From Lepas anatifera (taxonomy: Eukaryota; Arthropoda; Thecostraca; Lepadidae): DNA of 64,000 nt. The position numbers and the translations under genes are program-made. Under the pieces are notes generated by a model that worked only from the letters and a program-made list of their open reading frames with translations, was not told the DNA's origin and did no database searches. How positions within the stretch are numbered: the first letter of the stretch is position 1; every line of letters begins with the position of its first letter. Below, piece after piece: positions 21,991 to 34,970 of the stretch. The stretch is taken from NCBI GenBank assembly GCA_034440635.1, contig JAOTON010000213.1:186001-250000 (forward strand). Reading direction: 5' to 3'.

Positions 21991-23053
21991 GAACTTGGCA
22001 CTTTTTGTTTCAGCTCGCAATGCTTGTCGACAATTAGAGTGGTCCAAGAGTGTTTAATGGTATCCAGTAAAGCATAATGCAGATAGGGCTGGTGACACGT
22101 TTATGGTTTGAAGTTTTCGATAGTGACACAGTGCCTAACTTATTTGACCCCGGGGTTCAGCCCTTGCTGAACTCGCCTTTCTGGTGGTGGTGTCCTTATC
22201 CGGCGACACAGAGACCTGTGCTGCTTGCGACGGTCCCTAGACGGCGGTAGTGATGCTCATCCTCACAGGTCTTATGCTATTTAGTTCTTGCACCTTTGAC
22301 CTGCAGAGACGGAAAGTGGTGTTAGTTTCCGCTAATATGAAATCAGAACGAGCAACTCGTTCTCAAAGAATCTAAGTGCATATAGTTGCATGTTTGCATT
22401 TAAGTGCATATATTTACAGCTTCTGGTCTTTATACCAACTACTTACGGCTTAATAATGCTGCTAGGTACTCCAAACCGCAAAGACGAGACGAAACAGAAC
22501 GAGACAGGATGGGACGAGACGAGACGGGAGAAAACCAACGAGACGTGCAGTGACCGCATATTCTTTATAGAATAAAAATGAAAATAGTCCCGCGGACATA
22601 TTGAGGAATACAAACAAGGTATGGAGATATGGTTTGGGTAGGAAGGGAGAGGAGAGGTAAAACATATAAAATCGCGAAATAACTATCAAAAATATATTGA
22701 TTTATGTGGATTCAAACAAATCGGACCTTGGTAGCACGTAAACTGAGACCCTGAACTGGTAGAGCATATCCACCAAAAACCCCTATTGTATATTTCGTTT
22801 GCCCCAAAACTCGCTATATGTTGAGACGAAGGTCGGTCTGGAGCGGAAAAAGCTGATTATTTATGAAATATATATGACAACCTCTCTGAGTATTCACGAG
22901 ACGCCTCCGCTAAGTTTCTTAGTACATCCAGAGCGAGGTACTATAAGGATACTCAAGGATCAAATTCTATAAGATTACACACTGGATATATTTTTTGCTG
23001 ACAGCGAGGTTTCGACTTGTGCAAAATATCGTGCTGGGCTTTTTCCGGTATGG

Positions 23054-23054
<1 letters not shown>
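21991..23054. other. Unassigned sequence with a GAGAC-rich patch
   Basis: A short array of GAGAC/GAGACGAGAC motifs lies at about 22480-22535. No other feature is recognisable. Confidence 0.4.

Positions 23055-23111
<57 letters not shown>
23055..23111. repeat. (TA)n microsatellite
   Basis: 57 bp of uninterrupted TA dinucleotide, about 28 repeats. Such tracts are length-variable and can extrude cruciforms. Confidence 0.98.
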
Positions 23112-23114
<3 letters not shown>

Positions 23115-23879
23115 TTCAAACCCCTTCACGAAGGTGCCAACAAAGCTTTCACAGCTCATCTCGATAAGTCAAAGATTAGCTACTGACCCAGCTTCTCATG
23201 GTTTTGACGTTGAAGCTGGATTGTCAGGCCGTTCGCTGAGTTTTGATTGATCAGGTTCACGAGCAGCCAGCCTGACACCCCCTGGTGTGCATGAAATCCC
23301 GGTGAACTGTGGTGATGGATGACATCCAGCGGGTCAAGCTCCATCAGCTGTGTCACCACCGCTCAAATTAAGCCTGTCCTCGCCCATAAGGTCTGCTGAA
23401 GGACGCTTGTGACAGCCGGTGTTTACATTTCGAGCTCAGCTTCACAGTGTTCAGGAGGCGTATAGGGACAGAGGCAGGGGCGTAGTCTGTATCTTGTCAA
23501 AGGGACTTGCCATGACTGCGGGGGTCCGTATTTACCCATCCATCAAGAGAGTTCACGATGCAAACCAATTTGCTGCGATGGTAAGTCGTCAGGTCATTTT
23601 GCAAGTCAAGTCAAACAACTGATTTGTCCATCGCAATGCCAGTATCGTCACTCTGGCTTCTTTAAACCAGGATATATGGTAAATAATTGTATACAGCAAA
23701 CTGTTATAAACCTCAGAGTGGTCAGAAAATTTTCATTTCTACTCATATGCTATACAGCATGGCTATGATCTCTAGGCAACGCGTGAGACTGGGCCAAAGG
23801 TCACAGATGGACAAAAGTCGCAGCTTCCCAAAATGTCACCTGGTCTACTTACGCAAATTTTCATATTTTGGTCAATAAA
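23112..23879. other. Unassigned sequence
   Basis: No gene or repeat was assigned. CAGGGGCGTAGTC at 23475 resembles a hAT-type tip, but no partner end was found. Confidence 0.4.
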
Positions 23880-24376
23880 TTTGCAGCAAATGACGATACA
23901 GTTTTATTCTAATACCATTATGTTTGGATTTTTATTGCGAGTCATTTGGTACGCATATTGATTATGCTAGATCAGATAGTGACCCTAACCTGACCTGCGG
24001 TCAGATCATTTTTGTGTTTTGACCTAGTATAGTCCTATTATACATCATTCGATTCGCCGTAACGAGAGGAAGTGAATGGTGTCTAAAAATGATGCTAACT
24101 CAATTTTGTCAGACGCTAGAGCCCAAAAACTCTACTCTAACATGCAGCCTTGTGTGACCTGACATGAGCTCAATATTGACCTGGACCAAAAAGTGGCCAA
24201 AACGGTTTCCTCGTGAATTTTTATGGGCTATCCACCAGCCTTTGTGTTTGTTTTTTGTTTTTTGTTTTTGTTTTTTTTTTTTTTGCTTTCCCGCATAGGA
24301 GCTGAGTTTGAGGGTGTGTTTGAAACCCCTTACCAGGCCGAAGGAGGCTCTGAGGCGCACCGGCGCGGGTGTTTAA
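23880..24376 (+). mobile_element. TTAA-4 element, right half
   Basis: It aligns with the right half of the copy at 27529-28545: GCATATTGATTATGCTAGATCA, CATCATTCGATTCGCCGTAACGAGAG, GACCTGACATGAGC, and the end GGCGCACCGGCGCGGGTGTTTAA with TTAA at 24373-24376. The palindromic tip is degenerate. A 45-bp T-rich tract (24241-24285) lies at the same place as the poly-T of the full copy and is much expanded. Confidence 0.65.
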
Positions 24377-25972
24377 TTCAAACAGTTACTATGTATTAAA
24401 ACCTGAAATGTTACACGATCACTTAAAATACATGGCCTGTGACATGTACTTGTTGATTTTGCTAAGCCAGTAATATACGTGTGGTTAATAAACATACCAG
24501 CGCTGAGTTACGTATTTGTTTTATTTAGACATTACGAATCTAGGAAGCTAAACAAGAGTCTGATCCGACTGGCATTCATCTCCTCCATGTATACAACGTG
24601 GTTTGTTCCTTGTGGTATTCCTATCTTTCCAGCGGTACAGAGACCATTTCGAGCTTTGTATTGCAATTGCAGAGGCTTGACACGTCCCTCCCTCGCACCC
24701 GAAGGCAGCCCTTCAGTTAACGTCACACCCGCGGTACTGCCGCCAGAGCGGTGAGGACTCTCTTCCCCTACAGACTTACGACACCGCTCAAAACGAGCGC
24801 AAGGGGGTAATCAAACCAGGCCAAAGAGCAACACCGTGCTAGTCGTCAGCTGCTACACAACTGTCCTTTCGCGGAAACCTGGCGCCTCTGCTCGACCCTA
24901 CCCCGCCCTGAAAATCCGGCAGGCTGCAAGGAAAAGGCGCGCCAACGCCGGCGGCACTGGGGGGGGACACGCTGTTACAAAAGAGCGGCCTGATTCTCTC
25001 TGCTCACTCAACGAGCCTCCACGATGCACTGTGGTGCAACCCGACACCGCAGCACGCATCTGACCGGCAGCTGGAGTGGACACACTTGGCAGTCGCCCCC
25101 CGCGACCCCTCACTCCCGGATTTGCGCATCTGAATGGCTCATTACTGAGCGGTCAGAGTGCAGCAGCCAGCAGCTGTGAAGCAACGTCTGGCACTGGAGC
25201 AGGGGCAGGACGGATAAGGCTGAATCAGGCGTTACATGCGATCTTTGAAGGTGAAGTGTCATGAAGTACCGACCGGTGTATCTGAACAGGCCCAGCGTGC
25301 TGGGATCGAGTAGTGACGTTTTCTTTTTCTTGAAACTCTAGATAATTATGTTCATCAGTTTGATATCACAGCACGTCGATGTGTATGCGCTAGAAAATTA
25401 ATCCGAAATTATTAATAAGAACCTTTTGAGTTTTGAGAAACTGCTTTACCTCATCAAGAACTGGTTCTCACTGCTTGAGGAAATGGTAAAGTAAATTTTA
25501 ATTGGTACCCCTAAGTCGAATTATTTCCAGTTATAACTGTAACACTCCGGCCAGTTGATATATATTGACCTGAAACAAAGATAAGACAATATAATCTACA
25601 ACTACTAGCCTTGCAGTTGGACCCTGACGCTGACAGGATTTGTACTTACATTGGTTTGGTGTTGCAAAGTACCTATGCACCTTCGCAGGGAAGTACCGAC
25701 TTAGTCATGAACCGTGCAATCTCCTGCAACACTTAGATCCCGGACAAGATTAGTGTGGTAGTTTGATAATGGGTGTGGAACCAGATAATGTCGTGAATGT
25801 GACGGGATGATAAGGATGATGTATATGGTTCAATTAAAGGTATTACGAGACTGCTACAAGCATTTTCCACTTTATAAAACGGGGTACTTGCACTGGCGTT
25901 GTGTTGTGTTTTATTCGCTTGACAGGTTCTTTTGCTTTAGTTCCTGTGATGCTTAAGTTCTATTTATCTATT
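24377..25972. other. Unassigned sequence with a GC-rich patch
   Basis: From about 24720 to 25260 the sequence is GC- and CpG-rich compared with its AT-rich surroundings and carries frames on both strands. None has a recognisable domain. A CpG-island-like promoter or a decayed repeat are both possible. Confidence 0.35.
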
Positions 25973-26164
25973 TATTACATAAATATAAATGACTTCTCCA
26001 CTAGTGAAAATGAAAAAGTTCGGAGCTTTCGGCTATATTTTATCAGCCTTCGTCAGCGAGTCACACGCTGACTCGTCACTCGCTGACGAAGGCTGATAAA
26101 ATATAGCCGAAAGCTCCGCACGTTTTCATTTTCACTAGTGGCGAAGTCCGTTATATTTATGTAA
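25973..26164. mobile_element. Foldback element 1
   Basis: Two arms of about 85 bp (25975-26061 and 26079-26164) are inverted copies with few mismatches, separated by about 17 bp. Outside to inside each reads TTACATAAATATAA, then CCACTAGTGAAAATGAAAA, GGAGCTTTCGGCTATATTTT and ATCAGCCTTCGTCAGCG. Read toward the outside, each arm has CTGACGA, a GGCT/AGCC stem and GAAA, resembling part of a hammerhead ribozyme core. No flanking target duplication was found. Confidence 0.85.
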
Positions 26165-26452
26165 TTCATTCACATCCACTTATCATGTAATTTCGACCAT
26201 CTATTTATATTAAAGGCTTATCTTAACTGTCTCTGAGCTGCATATGCTCTTTTATATCTGTATCCTGTAGGTTGCAAGGATAAGTGAGCGTGCGTCATGA
26301 ATAGCTTGCGTTCAATCTGAGCGTGAAGGAACGCAGACAATATAGGGCTATGCTAGTGAGAATAATTTAGTTCAGTAATTGAAAGTTTACATAACAGACG
26401 TATTTACTGTACCGATGAGTTTATCCCTTATTATTCTCCTCAATGTGAGAAC
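26165..26452. other. Unassigned spacer
   Basis: Short unassigned sequence between foldback 1 and TTAA-1 copy C. Confidence 0.5.
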
Positions 26453-27302
26453 TTAACACGCGCATTGACGGGGGTCTGAGCCACCTTCGCATTGACGGGG
26501 GGCGGGTACCCGCCCCCCTAAGATCTCGAGAACCACGGTAGGTAGCGAAAAACGGTAAACGGCGCTGGGCTGCCCATCCACTTCTCCATCGAAAACATTT
26601 GGACCATTTTTTTGTCAGGTCACATTTAAGGTCGCGAGAGGTCAAAACATGCCCGTCATAGGGATAACATGTAAAATTCAGTTTTTCGGGCATTACATCT
26701 GAACAAGTAAAGATAGAGCAAAAACGACTTGAACTATATGAATCGTCTTAGCAAGCCAAATCGAATGATATATAATTTGACCTTGCTAGGTCAAATCAAG
26801 GATTTGACCTGACCTGAGGTCAGGTCAGGGTCAAATTATATAAAATTCATATCATTAGAACCGCAAAGCCCAGGCGAGTCTAATGCAGCTAAAATAAATG
26901 CTCTATCACCATCCGTTACTGAGTTATTCCGCAAAAACCATTTTTCCCATGTATTTCCAATGGAGAGGTCATGCGTCGTACCTGACCTTAGGTCATCGAT
27001 ATCAAAAATACCGGAACATATTTTAGAGAACTCGGTGGGGCCATTATGTGATATGAGTTTCAATCGGATAAGTTCACCCCTGCTCCGACTTATGCTATCT
27101 TAAACTTTTTTGAGGTCGGGTCACTTGACCTGTACTGGTGACCTGACCTGAGATGACCTAACCTTAAAATTTTCTCAGAAGTTGTAAAAATGATGAGGGA
27201 AAAGGTATACCAAGTACGGCGGCGCTACGCGCCGCCGTTTTTCTGCTATCTCCGAAAAACCCGAGGGGGCGGGTACCCGCCCCCCGTCAATGCGCGTGTT
27301 AA
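26453..27302 (-). mobile_element. TTAA-1 element, copy C
   Basis: A reverse-oriented full copy of 850 bp, with TTAA at 26453-26456 and 27299-27302. The duplicated-tip end comes first (GTCTGAGCCACCTTCGC). Both terminal GGGTACCC palindromes and the GGCGGCGCTACGCGCCGCC hairpin are intact. Flanks differ from those of the other copies, so this was an independent insertion. Confidence 0.92.
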
Positions 27303-27528
27303 GCAATGTTCCATTAACATTGGACGTCAGACCCCAGTGTGTTAAGACAAAATTTGATTTTTTTGAAGCGCGGGCAATATAAATATGTAAAATAAAAATA
27401 ATTTCTTTACTTGGTCAGTGCCTTGAAAAAACTTGTTCCTTCGTCAATCTTGTTTTCAATGCTTACACGCAGCAAATATATCCTCATTTTCTCTGAAAAA
27501 CTTAAATGAGTTTTCATATCCAAGGCCT

Positions 27529-28545
27529 TTAACCCTCGTCCCTGTGAGGGGTGTTTGAACACTCCCCCTCCTCAGGTGTTTGCCGCTGGCACCGGAAAAC
27601 GGCTCCGCCAAGTGTACCACTATACTTGGTACACCTTATCATTGATCAATTTTTTCAACTTATCCCAATATTTTAAGGTCAGACCTTCTCAGGTCAGGTC
27701 CCCAGTGCAGGTGAAGTGACCTCACCTCCAAAAATGTTTAAGATAATATAAGTAAGAACAGGGTTGATCTATCCAATTGTAACTAATAACACATAATGGG
27801 CCTACCGAGCGCTACACAACGTGTTCCGGTAATTTGTACATCAATGACCTAGGGTCAGAAACAGATCATGACCTCTCCATTTGAAATGAATGGGAAAACA
27901 GAAAGTGGGCTGTATTTGTGTAGATACAGTTGAGAATACCTAAATGAATATTCTCCAGATCGTAGTATCCAGTGGCTCTTTCCAGGTTCATGTTCCAATT
28001 TTTCACCTATGACCTCTGAGAGGTCATCTGAGGCTACTGAGCAGGTTTTCCGACTTGGACCAATAACGTTGCAGGAAATTACGACGAAGCTATTATTTTG
28101 ATACATTTACGTTTTCATTGTTATTGGGAGTCGATTGATATGCATATTCACTATGCTAGATCAAATAATGACCTTGACCTCACCTCAGATCAGGTCATTT
28201 TATGTTTTGGCCTAGTATAGTAATATCATACATCATTCAATTTTCCGTAACGAGAGAAAGTGAATGTTGCTTAAAAATATATTCCAACTCAACTCTGTCA
28301 GACACTAGGCCCCAGAAATTCTTCTCTAACATGTCACCTCATTTGACTTGTCCTTACCTCAATAATGACCTGAGTCAAAATGTGACTCATATAGTTTCCC
28401 AATGAATTTTTATGAGCTATCCAACAGCTTTCGCGTTTTTTTTTTTCGCTATTCCGCATAGGAGCCGAGTTCAAGAGGGGTGGTTTTAACTCTCCCCTTG
28501 CACCTTGGCGAAGGTGACTCGGAGGCCCACCGGGGCGGGGGTTAC
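27529..28545 (+). mobile_element. TTAA-4 element, full copy
   Basis: It begins TTAACCCTCGTCCCTGTGAG with the palindrome-like GAGGGGTGTTTGAACACTCCCC. It ends CCCACCGGGGCGGGGGTTAC, where the last base of TTAA is mutated. GGTCA motifs run throughout (27680, 27845, 28020, 28180). Near the right end TTTTTTTTCGCTATTCCGCAT corresponds to the TTTTTCTGCTATC motif of TTAA-1 and TTAA-2. It is non-coding. Confidence 0.75.
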
Positions 28546-28895
28546 AACACGCACCCTCAAATGTCACCAGAATACATGCGTGTCCGTACCGACACTGTAC
28601 GGTAGGAGTCCTCGTCTACCTCTCACTCCTCAAATCTCAACCCTGATAACAAGTTGACAAGTGACGAGCCATTTGGCCGTCAGACCAGGTAACGCCATCG
28701 TTCAGACCGATTATTTTCTGGTTAGTGGAAGAACGACTGTCACGGGCCGCGGAATAAAACAGATTGTGAAAGACGTTAAAATTGGGAGCGGGTGAAGAAT
28801 GCTGCACTGGCCGCAGTGCTCAGTAATGCTGAAAATAGTTCAGCCCTAATAACGGCCTTTTGTTTCAACTTCATCAAGTATTTGTATTGACTGTA
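28546..28895. other. Unassigned spacer
   Basis: No feature was recognised between TTAA-4 and TTAA-3 copy 2. Confidence 0.5.
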
Positions 28896-29912
28896 TTAAC
28901 ACGCTCCCCGCTTGGGTCCCTTGAATGACGCGCCCCGCTTGGGGGCGTTTTTCGCCCCCTCCGTATCTCGTTCCCCACGAAAGCTAGAGGAAAATTACGG
29001 GCGGCGTTTGAGAGCTCTTGACAAGACGAAGAGATTTTATACGAAGTATTTTTATGTCAGATCAATATTGAGGTCAGCATAGGTCAAAGAAGGCTCCATA
29101 GGCTTAAACACAGAGCAGTGAACGTTTCCCTCTCTAGATCTGTCCTCAGGATAGTTAGAGCAAATCTTTATGCATCAATGGATTCCTCTCATCATGGAAA
29201 ATCGAATGATGTATAATATGACCTTGCTAGGTCAAATAGTAAAAATGACCTGACTTCGAGCTAGGTTAGGGTCACAGAGTGACCTGGTATGGTCATGTTG
29301 TATATCAATCGACTCCCCGTAACAATATAAGCACAATGCAAGCAAAATGGGAGCTTTATCTTAATTCAGTGAGAAGTTATTGGCAAAACAATCACTCTCT
29401 CCTCCCGTGACCTGATATGACCTTTGAGAGGTCAAATGCTCAAAAACTCAACGTTATGGTCAAGATCACGGTACGAATAGATGGTTTGAGGATTTTCAGC
29501 TTGATCTATTCAGTATTTACTGAAAACGAGCCCAATCTATTTTTCACCATAGACTTATAATGGGGTGACCAAAGAATTGACCCCATCTTTGGTCAGCAAT
29601 ATCAAAATTCCGAGGTAGCAGATTTTTAGACCCTAATGACCTTATCATATTGTGGAAGTTTCAAACTGATCGGTTCGCTGATGTTCTCTGGGCTCCGCTT
29701 CAAACTTGTGATTTTAGGTTTTGAGGTCGGGTCATTATACCCTGAATAAATCCTTCCCCTGACATGACCTTAACTTAAAAATTTGGTCAGATGTGTAAAA
29801 TTGATCAGGAATAAGGTACTGTACGTTTTGTTGTTCTGCATCTCTTTGTTTTTGGGCTATCTGGGGAAAACCAGGAGGGGGCGAATTTCGCCCCCAGCTG
29901 GGCGCGTGTTAG
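28896..29912 (+). mobile_element. TTAA-3 element, copy 2
   Basis: It runs from TTAACACGCTCCCCGCTTGG to GCTGGGCGCGTGTTAG, with the last TTAA base mutated. The palindromes GGGGGCGTTTTTCGCCCCC (left) and GGGGGCGAATTTCGCCCCC (right) mark the ends. The body is colinear with 9370-10374, including TATTTTTATGTCAG and GACTTATAATGGGGT. No protein is encoded. Confidence 0.85.
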
Positions 29913-31588
29913 AGAGATAGTATGGGGATTCCAGGACAGATCGACCAAGGCTTGACACCAACATGCCTGGAAGAAAATCTGAAACTTTGTCCCCGGGATA
30001 GTTTTAGGCCATGAACAGGGCTGTGAGAATCTTAGATCCCTCCAGCCAACAGTGACCAATTTATAGCCCGATACATTTTCGGGAGGTCACCTTGTAGACT
30101 CATCTTAGATGCTTCATATTTCAAAAACACATTGTCTGTTTATCAAGTTTTGTATATCATTGAACTCATCTTGAACCATACATTATTTTCAAAAAGAGAA
30201 TTTTAAAATCTAAAACAAAATTGGCTTTAATTGGTTTGACCTTTTCTTTTTAAACTAGCCTGACCTTTTAACAGTGGAAGTTGATGTTTCCGACACCTAA
30301 AACATTTAGCTTTATAAATGATCTTTCGATGAAAAGTAAAACATGTGTTTTACTATGAATTTCCACATTTTTGGCACCTAAGATAGGTATGCGCACGGCC
30401 TGCAGACCACTGCAGTAGAACAGCCTTATATTTAACACCGCAAACAAAGCGATTGCTTTTGGAATCGATTGCTTGCAAAGATATTGCATTGTCTTCATGA
30501 AATTTTCATCGCGCAAGTGTCAGAGTTTATAAAAATTAACATGAGGCCACACGAGGGTGCGGGTAACCAGGCTACTCGGGTTTCCACAGGTAGTAAAAAT
30601 AAACACCATCGAGTAGCGCCGCCGTATTTTATCTACCTCTTCTTAACCGATATTTTTGCAGCTTCAGCATTGCAAATATTGTTATATATTATTTGGCTTA
30701 AGTAGTGAGTGATCTGACGGCCATCATTGGAGGTGAATGAATGCGTGTATGCAGGATGAAGTCAGAGTCAGTGTTGAAGCCGTCTCAGTGTATTCCGTTA
30801 TTCTTCAATGAATATACGAGGCACCATGAGAGTAGAATTATGTCTAGTTGTGGGTGCCCAACCACCTCCCAATGAAACTTTGAAACAGTGGTAAAAGTGA
30901 TAAAACACCCTTTAAATGTTGTCTTTTTTACTTCAAATACTTCTTCTTGGTTCATTGCAGTTCAACCGGCCTGTGAGAGGGCTAAAACACCTGATACATT
31001 TTACTATGTATCTCAACGTGGTGGCTCTCGATATTGTTTCAAATTTTCTCAACCCTAATCATTAAAAAACACCAACTAAAAAAGCCTTTCTAAATGGCGT
31101 TTGAACTGGGATCCGTGTTGGCTATAAAATGATGACCTTTTAAACATGTTATGTGATACGACCTGTTCAAGTGGCCAAGTCTAAGACGTTATTATTTCTG
31201 GACAACATTTTCTTCGCATATATGAGCAGATTGGAATTACCTCTTAGGGATGAAAGCCACCTTTTGCATTTTATTTCCAAGTTTATACGTAACATTAGAC
31301 CTGTTTTACATTGTGTGAATACTCTAAAATTAATGCTGTGTTGCACTGGGTCACCTTGTATCGATACTAGTTTTCCATCTCCGGGAACGACGTAATTGTG
31401 TGAGTTACTGGTGCTTGTAGGATAAGTTATACTTATTTCAATTATTGATAAATTCGCGACATCTTTGATTATTTTTGTTTAAGGGTGCAAGACTAAATAA
31501 CCCATTGCTAAAGATTTCCTTTGCCCCCTTACCCCACGAAAGAATGGATCTTTTTCCTATCACTTTTAATGGCTGTTCTTTTACTTTT
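29913..31588. other. Mostly unassigned; possible relic of a TTAA element
   Basis: At about 30545-30710 the text GAGGGTGCGGGTAACC, GAGTAGCGCCGCCGTATTTT and TATTTTTGCAGCTTC resembles a strongly decayed left end of TTAA-1. The rest has no recognisable feature. Confidence 0.35.
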
Positions 31589-31821
31589 TTATAAATCTTG
31601 TCCAAGTTGTTGTCAGTTCTGTCTTAGGAGTCGGAGTCTCACTGAAGTCATCAAGGGACTTATCACGGAGACCCCGACCTCACCACCCGAACGAGCAACT
31701 CCCACAATGAAGGATTAAAAGAAGCTAAAGTTGAACGTCCCAGAAAGCACGAGGACGGCCGCCTACCTCAGGTCACCCTTTCACCAGTCAGTTGCCAGCT
31801 GACCTACGGTATTTACGGCAC
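31589..31821 (-). repeat. tRNA-derived SINE, head missing
   Basis: Minus-strand body and 3' end of the SINE: GGTGACCTGAGGTAGG, GAGTTGCTCGTTCGGGTGG, GGTCTCCGTGATAAGTCCC, GACTCCGACTCC, ending in TTTATAAAAAA. The tRNA-like head is absent. Confidence 0.78.
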
Positions 31822-32558
31822 AGGATCTATATTTACATTTCTCAGATCCCTGTTTAGGTCGTGTCATAATCAGCTGCATATGCATGAGTTATTGTATGGT
31901 GACACCATCATGCATAGCGGCCTATAGCCGCGTTTTATTGCACACAGGAAGTAATCCGGGGAAACCCACGGGTCATCTGTACACTAGTCTTGAAAAGGAT
32001 GGCATTAAGCAACGAGAAGTTGCGCTTCATTTATCCTGTTCCATAACTTTAGTTAAATACAGTTTGTTGCTTTGCAGCCCAGCATAGCACAAATATGATG
32101 AGCACCAAATCTTGATCGATGCTACCGCGCCAGTTGAGTGACTAGCTCGACTGGTCCTCTCGCTATAAATCCTAACCACGGCTGATCTCAAAAGCTTCAC
32201 AGCGTATCTGATATAATAACACGCACGGCGGAGAGAAAGGAGGTTCTAAAGCTCACCCCTTCCCTCCCTCCTAACCCCACCCTTTTCTCCGGGATGACCG
32301 GAGAGCTGTCTGCAGTAAAAAATGTGATTGGGCTGTATTAAGGAAAATTTCTAAGCATATTGGTTTGTAAAATAAAACTAACCAGCGGTTGGTAGTTGGT
32401 TTACTTAAACCTTCAAAGTCAGACCTATATTTCAAAATCACCACTAGCGCGAGATTGCATCAACTAACCTCTATTGGAGACCGAGTAGTAGCGTTATAAT
32501 ATAGAAATGATTATAAATGAAAATCATCTATCATGAAGGCAAAGGTTATATAAGTATT
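31822..32558. other. Unassigned sequence
   Basis: No repeat or gene was recognised. Confidence 0.4.
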
Positions 32559-33396
32559 TTAACACGCGCATTGACGGGGGCTGAGCCACCTTCGCATTGA
32601 CGGGGGGCAGGTACCCCCCTAAGATCTCGAGAAGCACGGTAGGTAGTGAAAAAACGGTAAACGGCGTTGGGTTGCCCATCCACTTCTCCATCGAAAACAT
32701 TTGAACCATTTTTTGTCAGGTCACATTTAAGGTCACGAGAGGTCAAAACATGCCGTCATAGGGATAACATGTAAATTCAGTTTTTCGGCCATTACATCTG
32801 AACAAGTAAAGATAGAGCAAAACGACTTGAACTTGATGAATCCTCGCAGCAATTCGAATCGAATGATATATAATTTGACCTTGCTAGGTCAAATCAAGGA
32901 TTTTACCTGACCTGAGGTCAGTTCAGGGTCAAATCATATAAAATCCATATCATTAGAACCGAAAAGCCAAGACAAGTCTAATGCAGCTAAGATACACGCT
33001 CTATCACCATCCGTTACTGAGTTATTCAGTAAAAACTATATTTCCCATGTATTTCCAATGGAGATGTCATGCCTCGTACCTGATCTTAGGTCATCGATAT
33101 AAAAAATACCGGAACAAATGTTAGATAACTCGTTGGGCCCATTATGTGATGAGTTTCAATCGGATAAGTTCACCCTGCTCCGACTTATGCTATCTTAAAC
33201 TTTTTTAGGTCAGGTTACTTGACCCGTACTGGTGACCTAACCTTAGATGACCTAACCGTAAAATTTTCACAGAAGTTTTAAAAATGATGAGGAAAAAGGT
33301 ATGCCAAGTACGGCGGCGCTACGCGCCACCGTTTTACTGCTATCTCTGAAAAACCCGAGGGGTGCGGGGGCCCGGCCCCGTCAATGGGCGTGTTAA
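32559..33396 (-). mobile_element. TTAA-1 element, copy D (diverged)
   Basis: A reverse-oriented copy of 838 bp with TTAA at both ends. It is more diverged: the left palindrome is shortened to GGGGCAGGTACCCCCC, the right has become GTGCGGGGGCCCGGCCCCG, and the outer tip reads CAATGGGCGTG. The GGTCA arrays and hairpin are recognisable. Confidence 0.9.
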
Positions 33397-33506
33397 AGGT
33401 CGTTGACCCTAGTCCTTCCTGCCAGATGACCTCTTCCACTATGCCGTTACGGGTGGGAATACGTACGTTACGTTATTATCATTACGGGTGGGAGCTGCTG
33501 AGAGTT

Positions 33507-33606
33507 TGTGGGAGTTGCTCGTTCGGGTGGTGAGGTCGGGGTCTCCGTGATTAGTCCCTTGATGGCTTCAGTGAGACTCCGACTCCTAAGACAGAACTGA
33601 CAACAA
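33507..33606 (+). repeat. SINE 3'-domain fragment
   Basis: A 100-bp piece of the SINE 3' half (GGAGTTGCTCGTTCGGGTGG, GGTCTCCGTGATTAGTCCC, GAGACTCCGACTCC). Confidence 0.7.
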
Positions 33607-34962
33607 ACGCTTCGGGAAGCAGCGAAACGTAATAAAATACATTTAAACATAAGAATGGCAACATGGAGGAGCATTAATCCAAATGCCAGAAAAGCCTGCC
33701 CTTGCCAAGTTTAATATATGTAAAAAAATCGAGGGAACCAGACGGATAATTTGTTTTCTTCCTGGCCTTTTAGCGCTCTTAAAAACTCGAACTAGCACCG
33801 AGGTACGCATAAGCCGTTACATATGATACGCACGTGCTGTGGGATTTCCATGTGATACCCACGCGGTGTACCTACACTTGGGATAGCCGTTGCCTCACTC
33901 GTTAGATTTCCCAAGTCAATTCACTCTGGGGAAACTTGTGTAGCTCTGGGGTAAGAACTGGTTCAGGTCGCGTAAAATCAACAATTTTTTTCAGATTAGC
34001 CTATCAAACTGATAATTTTTGTTCAATATATTCCATCTATCAAAGCTTATTCACCGATACCGCAAAAAAACCTTCAAAGTATTGGCTTCCGCAATATTCC
34101 TCCAGAAATGTCGGTGATCTGAGATACCCTCAACTCCTGGAAATGATCTTCGGATAGCACTTAATCTGAACGACAACACTAGGCACTAGATAACGCTTGG
34201 ATAACATTAGCAGCCGGGCTAAAGGCCCGTCCTACCGTCCTCACCGGCGACCCAAAACCTTTTTGTTACTTGTCGGGGACCAAATCAGCTATGCTGGAAG
34301 ATGAATACTCAGATGGCACCTGTCAGAACGGATTGGTTCAAAACATTGGCTTTGCTTTTGATCTCGTCTGTTGCACCGATCTTTCATTTATTGATTTATT
34401 GTACCTCTGTTTTGGTACCAAAGCACCATGCTTCAGACCTGGTACATACGTCACCATTCTGCTCTGTCACCTGTACGCTGCCATACCCCGTTTTGGCTAC
34501 GCTGGTTGTCCGGGAGTCATCGCGCAGATCTGCAGTCGACAACCAAATCGTACACAAATAACGTAACATTGTTCAACGGAATAAATAGAAAGGGCTATAA
34601 TACGATCAGAACTGCTGTATTGTTGTTATTTTATTCGAAATATTTATTCTATATCTTGGATGTCAGTCTTAAGTGTCATATGTTGAAGAAAATACCGTTT
34701 CGTTATTGTCAAATGCTGCGTTTGAGTAGCTTGTTGGTTGTCGGGTTGCCGGACGGCGGCGGAGACGGGTGAAGTGCTAACTCCTGCCGCCAGGGCAATT
34801 CCTTCAGAATTCAAATGTGAAATATTGACGGCTGGAGACGCTGGACATTTATTGAGGACGGTGCTTTTAGATTTAGGGTGGGCAATGATGCGCGCTACCA
34901 GGTTATTTTTCGCTCCGCCCTTTAAAGTGGGTGGAAATGTGTCGTCTGGGCATTGTGGCTGA
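33607..34962. other. Unassigned sequence
   Basis: About 1.35 kb without a recognised repeat. Overlapping plus-strand frames at 34270-34566, 34301-34561 and 34428-34772 have no domain signature and mutually exclude each other. Confidence 0.4.
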
Positions 34963-34970
34963 TGAGCACC

